Of a stretch of DNA of 64,000 bases, positions 26,238-35,132 are shown in pieces. The notes under the pieces are model-generated. The model worked only from the letters and a program-made list of their open reading frames with translations. It did not search any database and was not told the DNA's origin. A program made the translations under genes and the position numbers. Position 1 is the stretch's first letter, and each line of letters begins with the position of its first letter. Origin of the DNA: an uncultured Mediterranea sp. (GTDB taxonomy: Bacteria > Bacteroidota > Bacteroidia > Bacteroidales > Bacteroidaceae). Location of the stretch: NCBI GenBank assembly GCA_945831575.1, contig CAMACX010000009.1, forward strand, positions 1-64,000. Reading direction: 5' to 3'.

Positions 26238-26342
26238 CGCCCGATAAACAACAAGATAACCAATACTTTTTAAGCAAAAAAGGATTTTGGAGTATGACGA
26301 GCAGGCTTCAAGCACACTTCGCGGTGTGCATGCCCATGTGAT

Positions 26343-26415
26343 GATTCGCTAGCTCAGCAGGTAGAGCACAACACTTTTAATGTTGGGGTCTTGGGTTCGA
26401 GCCCCAAGCGAATCA
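26343..26415 (+). tRNA. tRNA-Lys (anticodon UUU)
   Basis: A 73-nt cloverleaf. Acceptor stem GATTCGC (26343-26349) pairs with GCGAATC (26408-26414), discriminator A. The D-arm is AGCTCAGCAGGTAGAGC. The anticodon stem CAACA/TGTTG encloses loop CTTTTAA, anticodon TTT. The T-arm contains GGTTCGAGCC. The CCA end is not encoded. It reads lysine codons AAA and AAG. Confidence 0.97.
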
Positions 26416-26555
26416 CAACAATTCAGAGAGCTACACAAATCATGTAACTCTTTTTTATATTCATCCCGTATTATACTCACCAAATGTATGTGTCATCTGT
26501 GTGCCCTACACCCCGTCAGCCAAGCCGTCACCAAACCTCTGCGATGCCGTCGGCA

Positions 26556-26625
26556 AGCCGTGCAAACGACACTCGGCAGCCCTGCGAAGGTGGGGCGTGA
26601 GCGGGGTTTGCACGGCTCTTTTTTT
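26556..26625 (+). terminator. Long hairpin with T-tract (possible terminator)
   Basis: AGCCGTGCAAAC (26556-26567) and GTTTGCACGGCT (26606-26617) form a perfect 12-bp stem with a 38-nt GC-rich loop, followed by CTTTTTTT. It could end the tRNA transcript or be a structured small RNA. Confidence 0.55.
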
Positions 26626-26723
26626 GGTGATTTTTGCAGACAAATCCGCTATTTCACCGAAAGTATCATCAGCTTGGAGATGAAACACTTTTTCACATTC
26701 ATCCCCGATTTTGGCCCAGAAAA

Positions 26724-27048
26724 GCGTTACAGTTATTACAGTTACAGTTTTTTCCGCGCACATACCCCTCTTCGGGAAGAAATTTTGTATTATATATATA
26801 TATATATATAATACAAGTTGTAACGCAGATTCTTTGAAGAACTCATCATAGTATCTCTTTGGAAGAAAAAAAACTGTAACTGTAATACTGTAATGCTTTT
26901 GAAGAGTTGCCCAAAAGTTATCGTTTTGAGACGCAAATCTTGACAGCCCAATCCCACTGCACGGCTTGCAGCAACTGACGTTGATTTGCCGTGAAACACT
27001 GGTTGATGCCAGTAAAGCATTACAGTATTACAGTATTACAGTTTCTCC
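26724..27048. repeat. TTACAGT inverted-repeat element with central TA palindrome
   Basis: The left arm (26724-26753) and middle arm (26861-26896) are near-perfect inverted copies of GCrTTACAGT...TTACAGTTACAGTTTTTT. They flank 107 bp containing a perfect palindrome of alternating TA (26785-26816). A third arm (27017-27048) repeats the left orientation and is inverted relative to the middle arm over 20 bp (AAAGCATTACAGTATTACAG). The structure resembles a MITE or nested hairpin; no ORF lies inside. Confidence 0.65.
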
Positions 27049-27067
27049 CGATACGCACAAGGGCCGA

Positions 27068-28573
27068 CTACAGCAGATGCAGCTGGCCGATGACGTAGAG
27101 CAGCGTGTAACCCAGCACCATGCTGATGATACCCACCATCAGACCCATCTTGGCCATGTCCTTCTGCTGCACCAGGTTGGTGGCAAAGGCCAGGGCGTTG
27201 GGCGGCGTGGAGATGGGGAGCACCATGGCGCTCGATGCCGCTACGGCCACTCCGATGAGCACCGTAGGCGTGCCACCGATGGCTCCCAACTTGCTGTCCA
27301 TGGCCGAGCAGACCACCACGAGGATGGGCATGAGCAGCGCTGCCGTGGCCGAGTTGCTGATGAAGTTGGAGAGCGCGTAGCAGATCAGGCCCGAGAGGAT
27401 GAGGATGAAGAGGGGCGAGAAGCTGCCGAAGGGGATGCTCTTCACGGCCAGGGCTGCCAGACCCGAGGCGTTGAGGCCATAGCCGAGGGCGAAACCACCG
27501 GCCACCATCCAGATGACCGACCAGTTGATCTCCTCCAGATCGCGGCGCGTGATGACACCCGTGAGCGAGAAGATGACGAAGGGGATCAGAGCCACGGTGT
27601 AGGAGTTGATGCCTGTCCAGGTGTCGAGCAGCCAGAGCAGCACGGTGCCGATGAAGGTGATGATCACCACGTAGGTGTGCCAGTCGCGCTTCATCTCACC
27701 CTCGATGGTGAGCTGGATGGTCTTCTGCGAGAAGGGGAAGACGCGCTTGAGCAGCATCCAGCTGACGAAGAGCAGCAGCACCACGAGCGGAAACATGAAG
27801 GCCATCCACTGACCGAAGCCGAGACCCATGTTGAGCCCCTCGGGGTCGTTGAGGTACTTCAGCGCGATGGTGTTGGGCGGGGTACCGATGGGAGTGCCCA
27901 TGCCGCCCAGGTTGGCCGCCACGGGGATGGAGAGGGCCATGGCGATGCGTCCCTTGCCCTCGGGGGGCAGCTGCTTGAAGACGGGGGCCAGGAAGGTGAG
28001 CATCATGGCTGCCGTGGCCGTGTTGGAGACGAACATCGAGAAGAGGCCCGTGATGAGCAGGAAGCCCAGCAGCACATGTTCGCTCTTGGTGCCGAAGGGG
28101 CGCAGCAGGATCTTGGCCAGCTGGGCATCGAGACCCGTCTTGCCCGCCGCGATGGCCAGCGTAAAGCCGCCGATGAAGAGCATGATGACGGGGTCGGCAA
28201 AGGTGGCCATCACCGACTTATAGTTGAGCAGTTCCCCCACCTCGTCGGGATTGCAGAGCCAGCGGATGCCGGAGTTGGAGCAGAATACGAGCAGCATGCC
28301 GATGATGGCCACACTCGTGGCCCACGACGAAGCCACCTCCATGATCCACATCAGCGTGGCAAAGGCGAAGATGGCAATGATGCGCTGCTGCACCACGGTA
28401 AGCCCCTCCATGCCGAAGAACGAGGTCGGCGCATTCCAGAGCAGCAGCGTGACAATCAGCACGATGGCACCCTGTATGCACTTCTTGATCAGTCGCTCGC
28501 GTTGCGCCTTCTTGACCTGGCGCATCTTGTGATAGGCATCCAAAATATGGAAGCCATGAAAGTTTTTGAACAT
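27068..28573 (-). CDS. DASS (SLC13) family sodium:anion symporter
   Basis: A 501-residue inner-membrane transporter with about 11-13 hydrophobic segments. The two substrate/sodium motifs of the DASS fold are present in repeat order: FVSNTATAAMM with GTPIGTPPN in the first half, and NFISNSATAALL with PISTPPNALAF in the second. Relatives such as VcINDY carry C4-dicarboxylates with Na+; sulphate or citrate cannot be excluded. A hydrophilic, Lys/Arg-rich N-terminus (about 35 residues) precedes the first helix. It is divergent from the aldolase gene at 28838 and stands alone on its strand. Confidence 0.9.
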   Translation of the reverse strand: MFKNFHGFHILDAYHKMRQVKKAQRERLIKKCIQGAIVLIVTLLLWNAPTSFFGMEGLTVVQQRIIAIFAFATLMWIMEVASSWATSVAIIGMLLVFCSNSGIRWLCNPDEVGELLNYKSVMATFADPVIMLFIGGFTLAIAAGKTGLDAQLAKILLRPFGTKSEHVLLGFLLITGLFSMFVSNTATAAMMLTFLAPVFKQLPPEGKGRIAMALSIPVAANLGGMGTPIGTPPNTIALKYLNDPEGLNMGLGFGQWMAFMFPLVVLLLFVSWMLLKRVFPFSQKTIQLTIEGEMKRDWHTYVVIITFIGTVLLWLLDTWTGINSYTVALIPFVIFSLTGVITRRDLEEINWSVIWMVAGGFALGYGLNASGLAALAVKSIPFGSFSPLFILILSGLICYALSNFISNSATAALLMPILVVVCSAMDSKLGAIGGTPTVLIGVAVAASSAMVLPISTPPNALAFATNLVQQKDMAKMGLMVGIISMVLGYTLLYVIGQLHLL

Positions 28574-28707
28574 AAAAGAATAAGTTTACGTTTTTAATTA
28601 AAATAAGTAATTTAACAATTGTGTAATGAGGTAATTATTTTCATTTCAAAATTCGCGTGCGAAAATACAAAGAATATTCAGATTGCAAAAGTAAAACCAC
28701 GTTTTTA

Positions 28708-28738
28708 TTTGTTCGTAAGGGAGAAAGCGCTAAATTTG
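28708..28738 (+). promoter_or_regulatory. Promoter of the aldolase-type gene
   Basis: TTTG at 28708-28711, 19 nt, TAAATTTG at 28731-28738. Consensus match 100 bp before the start codon. Confidence 0.75.
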
Positions 28739-28837
28739 CAGCCGAAAAATTAACCCCTTAATATTAATGTACGCGCACGCCAACCGGCGTGCAGAATAAA
28801 ACAATAAGGAATTTAGGAAAGAAGAAAGGAATTTAGG

Positions 28838-29893
28838 ATGAAAGAGATGGTACATTTTGATACAGACTATATGGAGGGTGCTCATCCCGAGGTGATGGAG
28901 CGCCTCCTGGCTACCAACCTGGAGCAGACTGCCGGCTATGGCTCCGACCCCTACACCAGCCGGGCCAGGCAGCTCATCAGAGAGGCCTGCGGACTCAGCT
29001 CCGACGTGGCCGACGTACACTTCCTGGTGGGTGGCACGCAGACCAACAGCACCGTCATCGACGGCCTGCTGCGCCACCACGAGGGGGTGATAGCCGCTGA
29101 GACGGGACACATCAACGTACACGAGTCGGGGGCCATCGAGGCCTCGGGCCACAAGGTGCTCACCCTCCCCTCGCACGACGGCAAGGTAGAGGCCGGGGAG
29201 GTGGCCGCCTATGTCGATGCGTTCTACCGCGACGACACCTTCGAGCACATGGTGGCCCCGGGGATGCTCTACATCTCGCAGCCCACGGAGTATGGCACGC
29301 TCTACTCCCACCGCGAGCTCCAGGCCCTGAGCGAGGTGTGCCGCAGCCGCCACTTCCCCCTCTACATCGACGGGGCGCGTCTGGCCTATGCGCTGGCCTC
29401 GCCCCGCAACGACACCTCACTGCCCGAGCTGGCCCGGCTGGCCGACGTCTTCTACATCGGCGGCACCAAGTGCGGACTGCTCTTCGGCGAGGCCGTGGTG
29501 GTGCCCCGTGGCAAGGCGCTCCTGCCCCACTTCTTCCCCCTGATCAAGCAGCACGGTGCCCTGCTGGCCAAGGGACGTCTGCTCGGCGTGCAGTGGGAGA
29601 CGCTCTTTGCTGACGGCCTCTACTTCCGCCTTGGTGCCCATGCCGTGGAGTTGGCCCTGAGACTGAAAGCAGCCTTTGCCGCTAAGGGCTACACCCCCTA
29701 CATCGACTCCTACACCAACCAGCAGTTCTTCCATCTGCCCAACCGCGTCATCGACCGCCTCTCCTCCGTGGCCACCTTCGAGCTATGGGGACCTCGTGGC
29801 GAGGAGCAGAGCACGGTGCGCTTCGTCACCAGCTGGGCCACCCGCGAGGCCGACGTCCAGACCCTGATAGAGGCGGTGATGAGCGAGGAGTGA
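28838..29893 (+). CDS. Low-specificity threonine aldolase-type PLP enzyme
   Basis: Fold-type I PLP enzyme of the beta-eliminating lyase/threonine aldolase family, 351 residues. The PLP lysine is Lys211 in FYIGGTKCGLLFGEA. LVGGTQTNSTV at 63-73 binds the cofactor phosphate and IDGARLAYAL carries the Asp that pairs with the pyridine nitrogen. The N-terminus (MVHFDTDYMEGAHPEV) and HINVHESGAIE agree with the family. The likely reaction is L-threonine or L-allo-threonine to glycine and acetaldehyde; other beta-hydroxy amino acids are possible. It has its own promoter and terminator. Confidence 0.87.
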   Translation: MKEMVHFDTDYMEGAHPEVMERLLATNLEQTAGYGSDPYTSRARQLIREACGLSSDVADVHFLVGGTQTNSTVIDGLLRHHEGVIAAETGHINVHESGAIEASGHKVLTLPSHDGKVEAGEVAAYVDAFYRDDTFEHMVAPGMLYISQPTEYGTLYSHRELQALSEVCRSRHFPLYIDGARLAYALASPRNDTSLPELARLADVFYIGGTKCGLLFGEAVVVPRGKALLPHFFPLIKQHGALLAKGRLLGVQWETLFADGLYFRLGAHAVELALRLKAAFAAKGYTPYIDSYTNQQFFHLPNRVIDRLSSVATFELWGPRGEEQSTVRFVTSWATREADVQTLIEAVMSEE

Positions 29894-29901
29894 CGAGGCA
29901 C

Positions 29902-29935
29902 AAAAAAAGGCGCTTTTCACAAAGCACCTTTTTCA
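29902..29935 (+). terminator. Terminator after the aldolase-type gene
   Basis: GGCGCTTT and AAAGCACC form an 8-bp stem with one mismatch and a TCAC loop, flanked by A7 and T5. It starts 9 bp after the stop codon. Confidence 0.75.
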
Positions 29936-30217
29936 GTTTTCAATAGGTATTAGTTTTTTTTCTTAAGGTAAAAAGATTGTTTTCAGGATAACGCTGCAAA
30001 GATACGCCCTTTTTTTCATACGGACCAAACAAAAAAACATGTCATGCAACATGTTTTTGGCGAATTTTTATCATTTCTTAGGGAAATCGGAGTATTTAGT
30101 GCATTTTTTCTACGATAACTCCCCCTGGAGTGCGTTGATTTTTTTAGTTATTAGCGAAAAATTGCAATCAGCACGCATTTAGCCGGCGATATGCTAGGAC
30201 ATACCAATTTTATTTCG

Positions 30218-30225
30218 TAAATTTG
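30218..30225 (+). promoter_or_regulatory. Candidate -7 element for glnS
   Basis: TAAATTTG matches TAnnTTTG, 100 bp before glnS; no clear -33 box. Confidence 0.45.
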
Positions 30226-30237
30226 CACCCGATATAG

Positions 30238-30281
30238 ATAAGGTATCCATAAGGAACAAATAAGGTATCTATAAGGAATAG
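30238..30281. repeat. 22-bp tandem duplication in the glnS leader
   Basis: Two adjacent units, ATAAGGTATCCATAAGGAAC.. (30238-30259) and ATAAGGTATCTATAAGGAAT.. (30260-30281). They lie in the predicted 5' untranslated region; each unit itself contains ATAAGG twice. Confidence 0.75.
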
Positions 30282-30327
30282 TTTTGGAATAGTCTAACTG
30301 ATATTGCATATATAAAACTCCAGAAAT

Positions 30328-32070
30328 ATGGCAGAAATCACCAACGAAGCTGCAAGCGAGAAGAAGAGCTTGAACTTCATCGAACAGATTGTAGAGAACG
30401 ACTTGAAAGAGGGTAAGAACGGCGGACGTGTACAGACACGCTTCCCGCCAGAGCCCAACGGCTACCTCCACATCGGCCACGCCAAGGCCATCTGCATGGA
30501 CTTCGGCATCGCAGCGGCTCACGGCGGCGTGTGCAACCTCCGCTTCGACGACACCAACCCCACCAAGGAGGACACCGAATACGTGGAGGCCATCAAGGAG
30601 GACATCCAGTGGCTCGGCTACCAATGGGGCAACGAATACTACGCCTCCGACTACTTCCAGCAGCTCTGGGACTTCGCCGTACGACTCATCAAGGAGGGCA
30701 AAGCCTACATCGACGAGCAGAGCAGCGAACAGATTGCCGCACAGAAGGGTACACCCACACAGCCCGGCACGGAGAGCCCCTACCGCAACCGGCCTATCGA
30801 GGAGAACCTCGACCTCTTCTACAAGATGAACAGTGGTGAGATTGAGGAGGGAGCCATGGTGCTCCGCGCCAAGATTGACATGGCCAACCCCAACATGCAC
30901 TTCCGCGACCCCATCATCTACCGCGTGGTCAAGCACCCCCACCACCGCACCGGCACCACCTGGAAGGCCTACCCCATGTACGACTTCGCCCACGGGCAGA
31001 GCGACTACTTCGAGGGCGTGACCCACTCACTCTGCACCCTGGAGTTCGTCGTACACCGCCCCCTCTACGACCTCTTCGTGGACTGGCTCAAAGAGGGCAA
31101 GGACCTGGACGACAACCGCCCTCGTCAGTATGAGTTCAACAAGCTCAACCTCAGCTACACGCTCATGAGCAAGCGCAACCTCCTCACGCTCGTCAAGGAA
31201 GGTCTCGTCAACGGCTGGGACGACCCCCGCATGCCCACCCTCTGCGGATTCCGCCGCCGTGGCTACAGCCCCGAGAGCATCCACAAGTTTATCGACAAGA
31301 TAGGCTACACCACCTACGATGCACTCAATGAATTTGCCCTGCTGGAGAGCGCCGTACGCGAAGACCTCAACGACCGCGCCACACGCATCTCGGCCGTGCT
31401 CAACCCCGTGAAGCTCATCATCACCAACTACCCCGAAGGGCAGGTAGAGGAGATGGAGGCCGTCAACAACCCCGAGCATCCCGAGGAGGGCACACACAAC
31501 CTGGAGTTCAGCCGCGAGCTCTGGATCGAGCGCGACGACTTCATGGAGGATGCCCCCAAGAAATACTTCCGCATGACACCGGGCAACGAGGTACGCCTCA
31601 AGAACGCCTACATCGTGAAGTGTACCGGCTGCAAGAAGGACGAGAACGGCCAGGTGGTCGAGGTCTATTGCGAATACGACCCCGAGACCCGCAGCGGACT
31701 CCCCGGAGCCAACCGCAAGGTCAAGGGTACCATCCACTGGCTCAGCTGCAACCACTGCCTCCAGGCCGAGGTGCGACTCTACGACCGCCTCTGGAAGGTG
31801 GAGAACCCGCGCGACGAACTGGCCGCCATCCGCGAAGCCAAGCAGTGCGACGCCCTCACCGCCATGAAGGAGATCATCAACCCCGACTCCCTGCAGGTAC
31901 TCCCCTGCTGCTACGTCGAGAAGTGGGCCCAGGGCATGAAGCCGCTCACCTACCTGCAGTTCCAGCGCATCGGCTACTTCAACGTAGATAAGGACTCCAC
32001 CGCCGAGAAGCTCGTCTTCAACCGCACCGTGGGACTCAAGGACACCTGGGGAAAAATCAACAAGGCATAA
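30328..32070 (+). CDS. glnS: Glutaminyl-tRNA synthetase
   Basis: Class I aminoacyl-tRNA synthetase charging tRNA-Gln. The 580-residue protein has HIGH at 48-51 in PPEPNGYLHIGHAKAIC and the MSKR (KMSKS-type) motif at 280-283. RFDDTNP at 72-78 is typical of the Glx-tRNA synthetase family. VVHRPLYDLFVDWL and the beta-barrel anticodon-binding C-terminal half identify it as GlnRS. Presence of GlnRS implies that direct charging, rather than only amidotransfer, makes Gln-tRNA here. Confidence 0.96.
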   Translation: MAEITNEAASEKKSLNFIEQIVENDLKEGKNGGRVQTRFPPEPNGYLHIGHAKAICMDFGIAAAHGGVCNLRFDDTNPTKEDTEYVEAIKEDIQWLGYQWGNEYYASDYFQQLWDFAVRLIKEGKAYIDEQSSEQIAAQKGTPTQPGTESPYRNRPIEENLDLFYKMNSGEIEEGAMVLRAKIDMANPNMHFRDPIIYRVVKHPHHRTGTTWKAYPMYDFAHGQSDYFEGVTHSLCTLEFVVHRPLYDLFVDWLKEGKDLDDNRPRQYEFNKLNLSYTLMSKRNLLTLVKEGLVNGWDDPRMPTLCGFRRRGYSPESIHKFIDKIGYTTYDALNEFALLESAVREDLNDRATRISAVLNPVKLIITNYPEGQVEEMEAVNNPEHPEEGTHNLEFSRELWIERDDFMEDAPKKYFRMTPGNEVRLKNAYIVKCTGCKKDENGQVVEVYCEYDPETRSGLPGANRKVKGTIHWLSCNHCLQAEVRLYDRLWKVENPRDELAAIREAKQCDALTAMKEIINPDSLQVLPCCYVEKWAQGMKPLTYLQFQRIGYFNVDKDSTAEKLVFNRTVGLKDTWGKINKA

Positions 32071-32096
32071 CCATAGGATTCATTGAGGATTTATCC

Positions 32097-32132
32097 ATTT
32101 TATATACCATTTTATATATCATTTTATATATA
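32097..32132. repeat. 12-bp tandem repeat (three units)
   Basis: Three consecutive units of ATTTTATATAnn at 32097, 32109 and 32121, between glnS and the TPR gene. Confidence 0.8.
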
Positions 32133-32183
32133 TAAATAGGATATATATAAATAAACAAATAAATAAATATTCGGATATATCAC

Positions 32184-32234
32184 ACAAGAACCAATAGCAT
32201 ACAAGAACCAATAGCTTACAAGAATCTGTAGAAT
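32184..32234. repeat. 17-bp tandem repeat (three units) before the TPR gene
   Basis: Units start at 32184, 32201 and 32218. The first two are ACAAGAACCAATAGC plus two bases; the third is diverged after ACAAGAA. The array ends 11 bp before the start codon, so it spans the ribosome-binding region. Confidence 0.8.
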
Positions 32235-32245
32235 AGACAGGAATC

Positions 32246-33889
32246 ATGGACAGGAAACTCTACTTCGGAAAGGATGCCAAATTCCAAAAAAGAGCCGACA
32301 CCGTGCTGAGCGAAATCAGCAATGGCAACGGCAAATATTACGATGCCGACGAACTGGCCGACATCTCCGACTACTTTGCCATCAACAACATGCCTGAGAA
32401 GATGCAGAAGGTGGTGGAATACGGACTGCACCTGCACCCCGACAACATCGACATACTCATCCAGGAAGCCTACATGTACCTGGACAGGAACGAACTGGAC
32501 CAGTTGGAGGCATGCCTCCGGAAGATGCCCGACTACACTCGCGACGTGAAGCAGCTCGAAGCACTCCTGGCCTACCGCAAGGGTGACCAGCAGCGAGCCG
32601 AAGAGATACTGCAAGAACTCATCGACGACTTTGAGCCCGGAGACACCTGCGCCATCGTGGGACTCATGCTCGACCTCGGCAAGCCCCAAGAGGCCCTGGA
32701 CTTCCTCACCAACACCGATGAGGAACTCAATAGGGACTTCTATCTCGACAACCTGGCCACCTGCTACCACGAGCTCGGCATGACCGACAAGGCCATCGAG
32801 ACCATCAACCAGCTCATCGACCGCTACCCCTACCAGCCCCACCTCTGGAAGGTGCTGGGCGAATACTACTTCGATGACCAGCAGTACGACAAGTGCATCG
32901 AGTCCTGCGACTTCGCCCTCACCACCGACGAAGACTACCACCCTGCCCTGCTCCTCAAGGCCTTGGCATACCAGCAGCTGGGCAATCCAGAGAAAGCCCT
33001 GGAGTGCATCCGACAAGCCGCCGACCTGGGTGGGGTACCCTACCTGGGACTCTGCTACTTCGAGATGATCCTCCACTACGAGAACGAACAATGGGAGGAA
33101 GCAGTGAAAGTCTTCGACAAGACGATGGCCTACTCGACCGACAACCAGATTGACAAAGACAACAACTATGTCTATATCATCTCAGCCATGGCAGCCCTCT
33201 GCTACCTGCATATGAGGAAGTCGAAACGAGCCTACGAGATGGCCACTCAGTTGCTGGAAAACTACCCTGACAGCCCCGAACTGTGGTTAGTCAAAGCCGT
33301 AGTGCAGATGCAGCGGGAGCAGATCAAGAAGGCACACACGAGCTGGGAGCATTTCATCCAATGCCCCAACATAACTTTCGACCTGCTGAAAGAAGCATTC
33401 AACTATTGCATGGAGCATGAGGACGATGAATATGCCTACATCTTCCTGAAGATGAGCCACGAGATGGAGCCCGATAACAAGAGGATCAACCTCCAGCTCC
33501 TCCTCCACACCCTCACCTTCGGCCACAAGGAGGATGCCAAGGAACTGATTGCAACGGCCTCCTTCGACCTGCCTGCCGCCTTGATAGACAAGATCAAGAA
33601 GCTGCTGGAGGAGCAAGACCCCGACCCCTTCGAGATGGCCATGGCCACAACCGAGATCATCCAGGCATGCCCCGGATGGGATATGCTCAAGGACTTCGTC
33701 AACGTGAATTTCAACGAAATCTTTGGCCTGGACGATGAACCTCAGGACGATGAACGACCCATACCCGTGGGCCAAGCCCTTTTGCACCCCGAGCTGCTGG
33801 AGGAGAAGCCCGAAGAGGAGGAGAAGATCGTGTATGCCACTAAGAAGAAAAGAATCATCAATAAGAAAAAAGGAAATAAAGAGAAATAA
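32246..33889 (+). CDS. Tetratricopeptide-repeat protein
   Basis: A 547-residue protein made largely of TPR-like helical hairpins. Examples are near 155-185 (LDNLATCYHELGMTDKAIET), 190-220 (WKVLGEYYFDDQQYDKCIES) and 224-255 (LLKALAYQQLGNPEKALECI), and again near 310-370. No signal peptide or membrane segment, so probably cytoplasmic. The C-terminal 60 residues are acidic (DDEPQDDERP, EEKPEEEEK) and end in a Lys-rich tail (KKKRIINKKKG). It acts most likely as a scaffold; partners unknown. It is followed 20 bp later by the DedA gene. Confidence 0.82.
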   Translation: MDRKLYFGKDAKFQKRADTVLSEISNGNGKYYDADELADISDYFAINNMPEKMQKVVEYGLHLHPDNIDILIQEAYMYLDRNELDQLEACLRKMPDYTRDVKQLEALLAYRKGDQQRAEEILQELIDDFEPGDTCAIVGLMLDLGKPQEALDFLTNTDEELNRDFYLDNLATCYHELGMTDKAIETINQLIDRYPYQPHLWKVLGEYYFDDQQYDKCIESCDFALTTDEDYHPALLLKALAYQQLGNPEKALECIRQAADLGGVPYLGLCYFEMILHYENEQWEEAVKVFDKTMAYSTDNQIDKDNNYVYIISAMAALCYLHMRKSKRAYEMATQLLENYPDSPELWLVKAVVQMQREQIKKAHTSWEHFIQCPNITFDLLKEAFNYCMEHEDDEYAYIFLKMSHEMEPDNKRINLQLLLHTLTFGHKEDAKELIATASFDLPAALIDKIKKLLEEQDPDPFEMAMATTEIIQACPGWDMLKDFVNVNFNEIFGLDDEPQDDERPIPVGQALLHPELLEEKPEEEEKIVYATKKKRIINKKKGNKEK

Positions 33890-33909
33890 ATCTCAACTAA
33901 GACTAAGAC

Positions 33910-34542
33910 ATGGAATCCGTAGCCTTTATACAATGGTGCATCGACCACCTCAACTACGCCACCATCACCCTGCTGATGGCCATAGAGAGCTCATTCATCC
34001 CCTTCCCCTCGGAGGTGGTCATCCCCCCTGCCGCATGGAAGGCGGCCCACAATGAGAGTCTCAACATCTACCTGGTGGTGCTCTTTGCCACCCTGGGAGC
34101 CAACATCGGCGCACTCATCAACTACTACCTGGCACGCTGGTTTGGCCGCCCCATCATCTACGCCTTTGCCAACAGCCGCTGGGGACACATGTGCCTGATT
34201 GACGAGGCCAAGGTGCAACATGCCGAGGCCTACTTCGAGCGCCACGGTGCCATCTCCACCTTCGTAGGCCGGCTGATCCCCGCCGTGCGCCAGCTCATCT
34301 CCATCCCTGCGGGACTGGCCCGTATGCGCCTCTCTACCTTCCTGCTCTTCACCACACTTGGCGCAGGCATCTGGAACTCCGTCCTCGCCACCCTGGGCTA
34401 CTACCTCTCCACCGTACCCGGCATCGAGACCGAAGAGCAGCTCATGACGCAAGTGTCGAAGTACAGCCACGAGATAGGCTACGGCATCATCATCGTCGTA
34501 GTAGCCATCATCGCCTTCTTAGTCTATAAGGGAAGGAAATAA
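33910..34542 (+). CDS. DedA/SNARE-associated family membrane protein
   Basis: A 210-residue inner-membrane protein of the DedA (VTT domain) family. Motifs are ESSFIPFPSEVVIPPA near residues 26-41, then GANIGALINYYLARWFGRP, and the VGRLIPAVRQLISIPAGLARM segment with the conserved arginines. Recent work assigns DedA proteins to lipid scrambling or undecaprenyl-phosphate recycling at the membrane; the specific lipid here is not known. Four to five hydrophobic segments. Probably co-transcribed with the TPR gene. Confidence 0.9.
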   Translation: MESVAFIQWCIDHLNYATITLLMAIESSFIPFPSEVVIPPAAWKAAHNESLNIYLVVLFATLGANIGALINYYLARWFGRPIIYAFANSRWGHMCLIDEAKVQHAEAYFERHGAISTFVGRLIPAVRQLISIPAGLARMRLSTFLLFTTLGAGIWNSVLATLGYYLSTVPGIETEEQLMTQVSKYSHEIGYGIIIVVVAIIAFLVYKGRK

Positions 34543-34611
34543 TCATTCGATATGAGCAGAAAGTAATCTTGATTATCAATCCAACAATGCCATAACAAAA
34601 AGCGTGTAAAC

Positions 34612-35067
34612 ATGACTGAACTGAACGAAGAGCTCCACCTCCTGGGGCGCAAGACGACATACAGGCAGGACTATGCACCCGAAGTGCTCGAAGCCTTTAC
34701 CAACAAGCATCAGGGCAATGACTACTGGGTGCGCTTCAACTGCCCCGAGTTTACCAGCCTCTGCCCCATCACAGGCCAGCCCGACTTTGCCGAGATACGC
34801 ATCAGCTACATCCCCGACGTCAAGATGGTGGAGAGCAAGAGCCTCAAGCTCTACCTCTTCAGCTTCCGCAACCACGGGGCCTTCCATGAGGACTGCGTCA
34901 ACATCATCATGAAGGACCTCATCAAGCTGATGGACCCCAAGTACATCGAGGTGACGGGTATCTTCACCCCACGCGGAGGCATCTCCATCTACCCCTATGC
35001 TAACTATGGCCGCCCGGGCACCAAGTACGAGCAGATGGCCGAACAGCGCCTCATGAACCGCGAATAA
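34612..35067 (+). CDS. queF: NADPH-dependent preQ0 reductase (7-cyano-7-deazaguanine reductase)
   Basis: Reduces preQ0 to preQ1 in queuosine biosynthesis. The 151-residue unimodular (YkvM-type) form has the active-site Cys51 and Asp58 in [15 protein letters not shown] and the substrate-binding [22 protein letters not shown]. Length is typical of the short QueF type. It faces queC across a perfect 19-bp hairpin. Confidence 0.95.
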   Translation: MTELNEELHLLGRKTTYRQDYAPEVLEAFTNKHQGNDYWVRFNCPEFTSLCPITGQPDFAEIRISYIPDVKMVESKSLKLYLFSFRNHGAFHEDCVNIIMKDLIKLMDPKYIEVTGIFTPRGGISIYPYANYGRPGTKYEQMAEQRLMNRE

Positions 35068-35107
35068 ACGATGTAGGGGTGGAATTATTTCCACCCCTAC
35101 ATCGTTT
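35066..35107. terminator. Bidirectional terminator between queF and queC
   Basis: A perfect 19-bp inverted repeat with a 4-nt TTAT loop: left arm 35066-35084, right arm 35089-35107, with AAA and TTT at the ends. The left arm begins inside the queF stop codon. Confidence 0.88.
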
Positions 35108-35132
35108 ATATCATCTTGACTAACTAACCAGA

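Larger units (their letters stand above)
26416..27067. other. 650-bp non-coding region between tRNA-Lys and the DASS transporter gene
   Basis: No gene is supported. The region holds a 12-bp inverted repeat with a T-tract (26556-26625), a 32-bp TA-rich palindrome (26785-26816), and three copies of a TTACAGT-rich arm in alternating orientation (26724-26753, 26861-26896, 27017-27048). Position next to a tRNA suggests an old integration or repeat-insertion site, but no copy of the tRNA 3' end was found downstream. Confidence 0.6.
29936..30327. other. Non-coding AT-rich region upstream of glnS
   Basis: No gene is supported. It contains a -7-like TAAATTTG at 30218-30225 and a 22-bp tandem duplication at 30238-30281. 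The rest is AT-rich and featureless. Confidence 0.5.

Noticed and set aside
26343-27060. Integrated element using tRNA-Lys as attachment site
   Set aside because: No integrase gene and no repeated copy of the tRNA 3' end downstream were found.
26966-28597. 543-codon plus-strand frame opposite the DASS transporter
   Set aside because: Antisense shadow of a GC-rich gene; low-complexity His/Asp/Glu-rich translation, while the minus strand has a clear transporter.
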